Below are positions 55,701 through 64,000 of a stretch of DNA of 64,000 nucleotides, one piece after another. The position numbers and the translations under genes are program-made. This stretch comes from Apiosordaria backusii (taxonomy: Eukaryota > Ascomycota > Sordariomycetes > Sordariales > Lasiosphaeriaceae): assembly GCA_030549205.1 (NCBI GenBank), contig JAUKTV010000009.1:186001-250000 (forward strand), given 5' to 3'. The notes beneath the pieces were generated by a model. The model was not told the origin of the DNA, ran no database searches, and worked only from the letters and a program-made list of their open reading frames with translations. The first letter of the stretch is position 1, and every line of letters starts with the position of its first letter.

Positions 55701-56279
55701 CACCGCCCGGAAGTCTGCTCCAGCACCATTTCACGACGCCGGAAATAACCTGTACCACAATCAGCATCGAATCTCGAACCAGCACCACCCGCAACTGTGT
55801 TTCAGCCGTACCATGGGCTCCGTCAACCGCAACTCCTGCGCCAATGCCTCTCCGTAGAGTGTTTGTGCGCCATCTCTGTTGCCGAAAAAGTGTCGCACAA
55901 ACGTGCGAACTGCACTCGGGTCTGATGTCGGTCGGAACGGGAGTAGTAAAAAGGGAAGATCGAGAGCTGTAAGCTAGCCGTTAGCTAATCAATCGGAAAA
56001 AAGTGGCACGGGGAGAAAGATGCGAGTTTTTAGAGGGGGCCACTCTGGTGTGGAGGGTGGGCGCAGCAGCAGTGCCGAACTTGATGTCATACCTCGCGCC
56101 TTGAGCTCTTCTGTAGAGTACCGAAGCAATTCTTCCACCTCCTCAGGGTCAACCGTTTTGCGAGCCCAGGCGTCACCCTCCCATCGTGGCTTCTTAGCTA
56201 ATTGGTCGTCGAGATCGAGTTGGCCCTTTTTGGATTTCTTCCCGTCCTTGCCCTTAAGGCGGGAAAAGAGACTCGGCAT
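52784..56279 (-). CDS. MSB1: Msb1-type morphogenesis protein (RhoGAP-like)
   Basis: Five exons in consistent phase: 56279-56093, 55966-55812, 55749-55418, 55357-52950 and 52896-52784 (introns 126, 62, 60 and 53 nt), about 1064 residues. Start MPSLFSRLKGKDGKKSKK; an in-frame ATG 57 bases upstream (56336) would add 19 residues. The N-terminal half matches the fungal Msb1/Mug8 domain: LDLPFLLLPFRP, VRTFVRHFF, VISGVVKWCWSRLP, AAWWAFE and VSPTPFALLRRANHF. The C-terminal half (from about 530) is Pro/Ala/Glu-rich and disordered, with an RKLFGRARRSSK patch and a helix at the end. Family knowledge: Msb1 links Cdc42/Rho1 polarity with Pkc1 and Boi1/2 scaffolds and has a degenerate RhoGAP fold. The very long upstream region suggests complex regulation (inference). 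Confidence 0.88.
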
Positions 56280-59200
56280 CTTGTTCCAGAAGCGTGTCTT
56301 GGATTTTGGAAGGTCAGGAGTTGAAGACCGAAACATTCAATGGGCGAAAATTGGGTTGAGCTGGAGAAAAAGTAGAGCGGTCCGGACACGGACGGTGGTG
56401 GGCGGGAGCTGATGTAAAATATGGTATCTTTCGGACGAAAAGGGAAAAAAGAAATATTTATTTTGTTCGGCGAGCTCAAGCTGAGGGAGCAAGCAATTGG
56501 CGGCGGTCTGGGATGGTGGCTCGATTGGGCAGTACGTCCCCGCTAAGGTGTCAGTGATGGAAATGGTGCCAGCAAGGCTGGCAAGGGTATCAAAGAGAGG
56601 CAAAACGAGTGCTCGGAGAATGGGAATTTGGATGAAGAGGCGAATAGAAGAATCAGGAAACTGAAGAAGCTGGCAATGTCCCCGAGCGGGCGTCGAGCTG
56701 TTCTTCAGGGGCGCTGGGACTGTGATGGCGGCCGGGTCGAGCAGGCCCCAGGAAATTGCTTCACTGGGTCGGGGAGGGCGCGTGGATTCTCGATCCAAGT
56801 AGCGTTCCGCGGGGACGTGGGCCAAAAGTGACCTTGTGTCTTGGGTGACAGGCTGAATTGGGATTAGCTGCTGTGTCGAGCTGCAATTGCTAACGATTTG
56901 CTGCAGCCCGTTCAGGAACAGATTTTATTTCTTGGGTGTGTCAGTGAGATGAGGAAGCTGTGTTCCGGGCGCTTGATCTTTTAAATGAGGGCGGCGCTGG
57001 GCGCGAGAACAGCGACGCGTCCTATCTCCAGGTACATAAAGATTTCAAGACGCCGCCAACGATATTTTCTTGTTTTAACTGCGTACGAATAATCAGGGAG
57101 AGACGACTGTTTTTACGGTTTGGGGTGTCATCATGGATCTCTAGCCTTGAAGATTGGGTGCCAGGCTGAGTCGCTCCTCCTTGGAGTCGTGCCCGACGTT
57201 CGTGACAAGTGGGGTGGTGGTGGTGGTGGTGGTGGTGGAGGGGGGGTTGCTCAGGGTACCTGCCTGTTCTTGTGCCTCCGTGATCTCATTCCCTTGTTTC
57301 ATCTTGGCTCCGCTGAAATTCAAGACTGACGATTCTGACTCTTGACTGGACATCCTAGACCCTGGACAAAGATGTATTTTTTATTCTTTTAAGAATATCC
57401 CAAATCCCGCACACGTGGGAGCTCACAAATCGCCAGCGAGCTTCGAAGATGTCAATATTCTAACATACACACCTTCTCAACTATCCGATGCCCGCAACCC
57501 CTCTGTGGTACATGAGATGAACTTGGCTCGGCACTTGATGTAGGTACAGACATCCACTGCTCGGCTCACTTACACCGGCCTGCAGCACCCCAGACTACCA
57601 GACCTACTACAGAACATCCCCACAGCCTCCCCGCGGAACCTGGAGAGATGTTCATGGCCGTTGCCTGTGCTCCTCTGGCCGATGCAAAATATCACTGAAA
57701 ACGGTTGGGGTGGGGTTGCCCCATCTCTCCGACCCTCTGTCCAACCGCTCGTCATGGGCTGATACTGCACTTCCGCATGATCCGGACAGTGACAACGCAT
57801 CCCGTGCGAGCAGATGGTCCTATCAGCCGGTCAAGAAGATGCTGGACTATCGGGCAGCTTCATTGGCTGGTGATGAGCCAACCTTGGCTCAGAAACAAGC
57901 TCCCAGTCTGCGTCTGCGTTGGCAGGGCTGGTCTCTCGGTGCCCGGCCATAGGACAGATCCAGCCAAAAAGCGCTCCATCTGCACGCTTTGCTGTCAACT
58001 TCAACGCCATCCTCCATGGACGAGAGTGCGATCACCGCCCATGTCTCCGGCATTCGGGTAGCCAACCAGAGTCGGACGCATTGCACTGAGACACGGCTAC
58101 TGACTGTTCTGCTTCCCAGCTATTGACCTGGGGAAACTAATGGTGTATGTCGACCAATTCGATGTTGAGCTATGATTTGTGGTTGGAGGAAGTGCGGGAT
58201 GTCAAAGCATGCCCGCATGAATGCTGCCACCCTGGCCTGGACCTGCATGCTCGCCTGCAAGCTGTCAGTCAACACCAGAGCTCTCCCCTCGCTGTCTAGG
58301 CGGTGATCATGATCGGATGAGCATGCACGGCATCATGCTCGCGATGCAGCTTACATGGAGCCCATAGCCCGCTAGACACTAGCTTCGCTATCTTGAGATC
58401 TTCGATCAACAACCCCAGCCATCCGCCGACTCGGTAACTCTCGCACCGTCGCAGATATCCGTTCGCAATTCGATGCAAGCTTCCAGTCCATGCTGCGATC
58501 CCGTAGCTTGCCGAGCCATTTCTCCAAGAGCTGGCATGACCCGGACCACATCGGCCATGTCGCAGCTTGATCTCCAGACCCTTGATCGCCAGTCTCCCAG
58601 CCAATCACCGTCCTTGTTCAGGCGGGCCGCCTTCCTGTCTTGGAACTCGGCTTCTTCCGGTCTGGACCTTTAAAGGTCTTTCCTTTTCCACATCCTTATC
58701 ATGAAGCAAATACTGCGATCTACAGATTTTCTGTGTTCCCATTCTCCTGCTGCCCTACCGGTGTTGCGGCTCTCAGACTTCGGGGATCCGCTCTCATGTT
58801 CCATCCAATATCTCCGTACTCTCTCTAGCATAGGATACCCTGGACAGGCCTCGATATCTGCCGGCACGCTAACCGTCAGATGCAGATGGCACAGACAAGA
58901 CGACAAAATGCAGGGACAGATTTAAGTGATGTCATCATGGAAGATGCAGAGGGGTCATTACTCGTGCACCGTTCCGTCGGTTGTGCCTCCGTTCGCTCGT
59001 TTGCTGAAACGAACAAGTCTGCTTTTGTGGTATGAAAGTTCCCGGACAGTGTCACCAGGGAGTATTTCGTCGACCTGGTAACCTTGATCTATGGTCCTGA
59101 TCTGACCATCTGATACCATGACTCGGAAGCGATGGCAGGCTGAGACGGGCACTGCTGTTGGGGGTCACCTTGTCCTGGATTGCTGGAAGAACACTCGAGT

Positions 59201-60343
59201 CTCTTTCTCAATCATCATCGGCATCGGGGTTCGTCATCGGGACTCGGCCCGGGCCGATCCAAATCCCCACGGAACCTCGATTCCGCGAGACAGAAGTCTG
59301 AGAGTGTCCACTTTCTTCGAGGTCTTCCGTCCAGAATTGGGTAGTCACCTCTGAGACCGACTGCGGCTCATTTCCGTTAGTATCACCGACTGGTTGCACA
59401 AGTCTCGAGGAGCGCGTTGCAACTCGACGCAAGAAACAATGTTGTTTGCTTCCCCTTTCTCGGATGATTTTGAGCATGCACGCTGCATGGTATTTTCTAC
59501 GGTCAACTCGGGAGCCAATATTTACACAACAGGGCATATGATAGTACAAATATTCCTCAAGCCAACCCAAAGGACAGAACACGCCACTTTGTCCACCAGA
59601 AGCTGTCACTCTCAGCCCCTGAGATGTACAGCAACCGTGGTGGCAATCTGTCAGCTGCAAATACCTGTATGGAATGTCTCACTGGGTGATATCTGCTAAA
59701 TCTCCGCCACGGGCGTCGTTATATGCAGCCACACCAGAGCTAGAAAATGCAAGATTGACTGGTGGCACTCACTTTTCACGGCATTGGAAGACACTTGGTT
59801 AGGGCTTGCGATATTATTGGCCCTGTCTCGTTGTGAATAAAAACCTCAGTTAAAGCCCAACTTCTCAAAGATATCCGGGGCAGAAAGGCAGAATTAATTA
59901 GAACAACCCCTCTCAAACGCTCTCTAGTATACTTAACACAACCGACAGTGACAAAACAGACAAACAAACACCACGCTCCCACAATCCCGATTCCAGCCCA
60001 GCAACCTCCAACAAGATGCCAGATATGAGAGAGGTCAGGCTCCCTCCCAATATTGTTTTTCATAAATCCATACATCAGTCCATCCATACATGCTACTCAT
60101 CCTATTCCGCTCCTATACCGTGCTATTCCGTCCTATACCATTCTTTCATACTTTGAGTGTGTGTGTGTTCCATCACAAAATATCCTTCAGTAAAACTGAC
60201 TTGAAAAAGCAAACGCCGCAACATCTCCACAATACCCATGGATATCAACCTTGCATCATCACCGCCCGATCGTTGACTCCCCTCTCGAAAACCCCATAAA
60301 CCGGCAACTCCAAACATTGTTCATATAAGCAGAACACCCCTCC
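56280..60343. other. 4 kb gene-poor interval upstream of MSB1
   Basis: No credible coding region, RNA gene or mobile element was found. It holds a (GGT)n tract at about 57208-57238, an isolated ACGCGT at 57014-57019 and several short T/C-rich runs. Its left end is the MSB1 5' region and its right end lies beyond the UNG1 stop. Confidence 0.5.
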
Positions 60344-60444
60344 TCACAGCCCCTTCTCCCTCATCAAAGCATCCCACTCCTCCTCCTCCTCAGGATCAAC
60401 ATTTTCCCCGTCATCCTCATCGGCCACCTTTCCCTTTCCCTTCT

Positions 60445-61671
60445 TCACCTCCTCCCCCCTCCCTCCCCCCTTTTTTCCTCAGCCGCCTTCCGTCCCGGAC
60501 TCAACCCCTGCGCAATCTCATTCAAATCCACCCTCCTCCCCATCACCGCCCCCCTCACCACCTCCTCCACCTTCTTCGTCACCTCCCCCTTTTCCACTTT
60601 TGGTTTCGGACTCGGCACATCACTCTCCAGCACGCTCTCCCCCTCAACAAGCGCCCAATTGACCCTCCCCTGCAACCCATACCTATCCCCCAGCCACTCA
60701 TTCGCCTTGCGGAAGTGCCCGCACTGGAAAAACCCCCTTGACGCTGACAGTGGGGAGGGGTGTACCGACTTCAAGACTAAATGCCTCTTCGGATCAACTT
60801 TCAACACCCTCTTCCCGGCTGGCGTTCCCCACGCAAGGAAAACTACTCCTTTGGTGCGTTTGGTAGCGACGAGATCAATGCACTTTTGCGTGAACTTTTC
60901 CCAGCCGCGGTTGGAGTGGGAGTTGGCCTCGTGGGCTCGGACAGTGAGGCAGGTGTTGAGCATCAACACCCCGCGCTTGGCCCAGGGGGTGAGCAAGCCG
61001 CCTTTGTTTGGGGGTGGGTTGAACGAGGGGTAGTCTTTTGCGAGGCAGGTGTAGATATTCTTTAGGGAGGGAGGGGCCGGGGTGGGGGGGAGGACGGAAA
61101 AGGCGAGGCCGTGGGCTTGGTTGTGGTTGTGGTAGGGGTCTTGGCCTAGGATTACGATGCGGGTTTGGGTGAAGGGGGTGTGACGGGACCTTTTGGGCAT
61201 TACAATATTAGCACAAATGGATGGATGGATGAGAAAGGTTAATGGGGGGAGGGTGGGGGGGGGGACAAACCAAGAGTAGATATCCTCCTTTGGGGGAAAA
61301 ATCTTCTTTCCCGCGGCGTACTCCCTCTCCAGGAACCGCTTCAAGTCCAGAAACTCCTTTGTTACGATCTCATCCTTTAGATGCACGAGCCAGGACTCGT
61401 GAAGCGTGTCGATTTCGAGCTGCAAGAGGGATTTCTGCTCTGGGGTGAGAGTGGCGACCCATTTCGCCTTGTCGAACTTTGCTGCTGCTGGGTCGGGTTG
61501 CGCTGCTGCTGAGAAGGACGAGTTTGGAGTTGTCGGGACGGCGGGGGTGGAAGAGGATTTGGAGGCGGGAGAGCTGCCAAAAAAAGACATGATGTTCCCT
61601 TGCTTGACCTTTTTGGCGTCGGCACCGCCTGTTTGGGCGGCGGCTTTGCGTTTTAGTGTCGACGACGACAT
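60445..61671 (-). CDS. UNG1: Uracil-DNA glycosylase, C-terminus frameshifted as sequenced
   Basis: Two exons, 61671-61271 and 61189-60445, across an 81 nt intron (donor gtttgt, acceptor aaag), giving 381 residues as written. N-terminus MSSSTLKRKAAA ... QGNIMSFFGSSP resembles a PIP-box-bearing nuclear tail. Catalytic motifs of family 1 UDG: VILGQDPYHNHNQAHGLAF (water-activating Asp), then LMLNTCLTV, VVFLAWGTPA and the minor-groove loop VHPSPLSASRGFF. Family knowledge: it excises uracil from nuclear and mitochondrial DNA. Two oddities: the intron is stop-free and divisible by three; and at the G-run near 60450-60475 a one-base loss would restore a longer end (DEDDGENVDPEEEEEWDALM, stop at 60344-60346), which looks like the true C-terminus. 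Upstream, 79 acid-free in-frame codons (from a TTG at 61908) resemble a mitochondrial presequence. Confidence 0.92.
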   Translation of the reverse strand: MSSSTLKRKAAAQTGGADAKKVKQGNIMSFFGSSPASKSSSTPAVPTTPNSSFSAAAQPDPAAAKFDKAKWVATLTPEQKSLLQLEIDTLHESWLVHLKDEIVTKEFLDLKRFLEREYAAGKKIFPPKEDIYSWFVPPPTLPPLTFLIHPSICANIVMPKRSRHTPFTQTRIVILGQDPYHNHNQAHGLAFSVLPPTPAPPSLKNIYTCLAKDYPSFNPPPNKGGLLTPWAKRGVLMLNTCLTVRAHEANSHSNRGWEKFTQKCIDLVATKRTKGVVFLAWGTPAGKRVLKVDPKRHLVLKSVHPSPLSASRGFFQCGHFRKANEWLGDRYGLQGRVNWALVEGESVLESDVPSPKPKVEKGEVTKKVEEVVRGAVMGRRVDLNEIAQGLSPGRKAAEEKRGEGGGRR

Positions 61672-63323
61672 TGTGAGGAGGAAAATTCTCGTGGAAAGAA
61701 AAAAAGGTGGTGATGTTTTTGGTTTTGTTGTCGTGACAATGGGAAGAAGGCGGTGACGATGAGGTTGTGGTGGAGTCGCTGGACTGGGTACGGATAGTCG
61801 GCGGAGTCGGTGAAGGTGAAGGTGATGTCGAAGAAGAGAAAAAGGGCTGAGAGGGAGACTTGATAATAACGAGGCTATTGTCACTGAATTTGGTGATAAT
61901 TTCCTCAAAAGTCTAGGTATTGGGTACAGAAAATCTGTTAAACTCGTGATATCTCTTTGTTTTGTGGTCTCTCTCTCAAAACCAAAACGGTCGAGATCAA
62001 AAAGTCGAGACCGAAGTGAAAGAGAGAGAGAAAGAGGTCAAAGTCGGTGTAAGCTGTGGAGTTTGAGGAAAAAAAGAAGAGAAGTTGCGATTGGATTGTT
62101 TGTTTTGGCCCTTTTTGCTTTCGCTTCTCTCCCCCAGCTGGCTGGCTTCAAGACAGGAGGAGGTCCAAGTGTCCAAGCCTTTAATTAACTTCACTAGCAA
62201 AGGTCAAACAGCCGCTCAAGGAAATCCTGCTTCTGCCTGCTGCCCTTGCCAACAACAAATCAGGGCAAGTACTTCGTCGTTGAAAAATGCAGATGGCTGG
62301 CTGACAGCAGGGTGACTTTTCCCCATCTTTCTCCCCGTTTTGGTTTAAGTCTTTTTTTCTCTCGCTTGTGATACGCGAAAGAACGCGGTTTTTTGGCGTC
62401 ACCAATTAACACGGGTGCGGATTACGTGGGTAAGGTAGCGGGACCTAAGCGTAGGGGGTCCGAGTCCGGGGTTTCCCGAGCAATTCCTCAGATCTGGGAA
62501 GCTTGAATCTTGAAAATCTAGCCCGGTTTTTGCTCTCCGGAGTACGAGCTCGTTGCTGTTATCCAATTGAGCAGCTCTTTCACTATATCTAAGCGTCATA
62601 TGCCCCATCAACACAATCCCATTATGACGGAACTCACCTTCGTCCACACACAATGAATTGAATCACGTCACGTCACGTCTGCCAGGCTGGCTCCAGCAAG
62701 CAAATAAAAAAGCTCTTGCCCCTGACAGTTCCGTTGTCTCGTCACACGGCAGGGCTGATTCTCATTGGATTCCCCGATCTAGCCCCACCGCGCCACGACC
62801 CCTGCAACCACTTTAAACGCGGGTGCACGTCCGCGATTTTGACGCGATGAAGCGTGCCGGACATGGGTCGCGTCTCCTTGTAAGGCGTTTCCAACTCCCC
62901 TCCCATGCCTCCATGGAGCATGTAACCTCCACTTCTATCCCCCGTACAAGTGCCAATTGAAATGCTTGCCTGTGTGCTCATCTTCATTTATCTCGATCCG
63001 AGAGTCAGGTCATGAGACTGAGGTCAAATCTCTCTTAAATCCTGCGAGTAATGCGTATCACCTCAAGTGTCCATCAACAGAATGGGGAATAGCAGCCGAG
63101 GTCTACCACTGGACCCATAACCATAAAAATAGACAGAGCAAAACCGTCCATAACTTATGCTACCCAAACACCAAATGTATATATATATATCAAACACTTC
63201 TAAAATCACAAGCAAATACCTCTTTGTGCTTACCCCTCCTGTCTCCAGTTTATACAAAAATCACCTGCATCCTCCCCCCAGCAAAACCAATATACATTAC
63301 CCCCTTCAAATCCCCCCTCAGCA
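61672..63323. other. Intergenic region between UNG1 and the Ted1-like gene
   Basis: The left 240 bases are the UNG1 leader with the in-frame extension. The rest is low-complexity and AT-richer toward the right, with a (TA)n tract at about 63177-63192. No further gene is seen. Confidence 0.5.
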
Positions 63324-64000
63324 TCACCAATTCAACCAAGCAAACCACCCCACCACCATCCACGCGGTCCTCCAAATCGTAGTCCAAGTCTCCCTAATTA
63401 TCACCCCCGCAACCGTCTCCTTCCCCTTCTTATAGTACCCCATCCCTCCTCTCCCCTTCGGCCTCCACATCTTCCGCTCCTCTTCCTCTTCCCTATCATC
63501 ACTCCTAATCTCTATCCTCGGCTGCCCCCTCCACTTCCCTCTGCTCTTCTCCCTGCTATGCCCATGTCCATGCCCTCCGCCAACTGATGAGCCACTCCTA
63601 TCCCTCCCCTTGGTCCCTCCAGACCTCGACGAACCCAGACCACTGGATGGAAACCCATACTCATCGTAATCCTCCACCTTTGCCTTGAAGACAGGTAGCA
63701 CACTCCCCCCATTTCTATACTGCACCCCAGTCTCTGGCTCAAGTGCAAAAGGCGTAAGTTTAAAAACCGGTACCAAGAACGCCCGCACTACCAGAATGAC
63801 GATGGAGATGATCGCGAACCCAACATATCGTATGTACGTCGACAGCTGGCTAGGCAAAATGCAAAGATGCGTCTGCAGCGTCTGCTTCTGATCCGGATGA
63901 ATCGACTTCCCCTCACTATCCAACGGATTCCACAAGCTGGCCAGCACAAACCCCGGTTTACCCACCCCCATAGCCATGCTGATGCTCTTGACCGTAATCT
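63324..64000 (-). CDS. C-terminal part of a Cdc1/Ted1-like membrane phosphoesterase
   Basis: The frame is open from the right edge of the window to a stop at 63324, so the 5' part of the gene lies outside. The first visible residues, ITVKSISMAMGVGKPGF followed by ASLWNP, resemble the end of the metallophosphoesterase domain in Cdc1/Ted1/PGAP5-type proteins (VKSFSMAMG-like). A transmembrane helix follows (YVGFAIISIVILVVRAFLVP), then a disordered Gly/Ser/Arg region with His-rich patch and acidic run, and a final Trp-rich hydrophobic segment (WRTAWMVVGWFAWLNW) at the C-terminus. Family knowledge: Ted1 and Cdc1 are ER/Golgi enzymes that remodel GPI-anchor ethanolamine phosphate. Assignment rests on the short N-terminal match and is moderate; the catalytic residues lie outside the window. 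Confidence 0.55.
   Translation of the reverse strand, partial: ITVKSISMAMGVGKPGFVLASLWNPLDSEGKSIHPDQKQTLQTHLCILPSQLSTYIRYVGFAIISIVILVVRAFLVPVFKLTPFALEPETGVQYRNGGSVLPVFKAKVEDYDEYGFPSSGLGSSRSGGTKGRDRSGSSVGGGHGHGHSREKSRGKWRGQPRIEIRSDDREEEEERKMWRPKGRGGMGYYKKGKETVAGVIIRETWTTIWRTAWMVVGWFAWLNW

Noticed and set aside
57014..57019. Isolated ACGCGT in the MSB1 upstream region
   Set aside because: A single site about 740 bp from the MSB1 start, without a partner box; one 6-mer is expected by chance in this much DNA.
1..64000. CRISPR arrays, bacterial operons, prophage or rRNA genes
   Set aside because: None seen; introns in more than half the recognised genes and eukaryotic gene content show that this is nuclear fungal DNA.

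Overview
The window is nuclear DNA of a filamentous ascomycete, most likely a Sordariomycete and perhaps Sordariales. The evidence is short introns (about 50-130 nt) with GTRNGT donors, CTRAC-like branch points and YAG acceptors, moderate-to-high GC, and gene content including a 24 kDa-class Pil1 eisosome protein, a Msb1-type morphogenesis protein, a complex I 49 kDa subunit with a fungal presequence and a long-tailed GCK kinase. There are no operons; neighbouring genes are mostly unrelated housekeeping genes in divergent or convergent pairs.

Layout. 1-11 kb: a TA-flanked MITE-like element, a small RRxS-rich protein, a 5.3 kb gene-poor stretch and a BTB-domain protein. 12-26 kb: dense housekeeping block, PXR1 (-), a small coiled-coil gene (+), COX17 (-, three short exons), TEL2 (-), UBA3 (+), RPC40 (-) and NUO49 (+). 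26-36.5 kb: a Cys/His-rich unknown (-), COQ6 (-), a DUF7053-like gene that seems frameshifted (+), and a GCK/Ste20 kinase with an in-frame (MNG)11 tract (+). 37-48 kb: SUA5 (+), RET3 (-), MCM4 (+), PIL1 (-), a His-rich small protein (-), tRNA-Val(AAC) (-) and OST1 (-). 49-51.3 kb: an unrecognised, repeat-rich, interrupted locus (+) whose 3' part encodes six alternating copies of an aromatic FFL motif in a Gly/Ser/Asp-rich context. 52.8-64 kb: MSB1 (-), a 4 kb gene-poor stretch, UNG1 (-) and the C-terminal part of a Cdc1/Ted1-like membrane phosphoesterase (-) running off the right edge.

The genes do not form a pathway, but themes recur: mitochondrial function (COX17, NUO49, COQ6, and probably mitochondrial forms of SUA5 and UNG1), DNA replication/maintenance (MCM4, TEL2, UNG1, PXR1), and secretion/cell surface (RET3, OST1, PIL1, MSB1).

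Most notable observations: the FFL-repeat locus at 49-51 kb; in-frame, acid-free 5' extensions without an ATG upstream of both SUA5 and UNG1, which look like mitochondrial presequences; two stop-free introns of length divisible by three (PXR1, UNG1); apparent one-base losses in homopolymer runs in UNG1 and the DUF7053-like gene; and MCB/SCB cell-cycle boxes in the RET3-MCM4 divergent promoter. All gene models come from reading the DNA by eye; splice sites were checked for phase consistency but not against transcripts.
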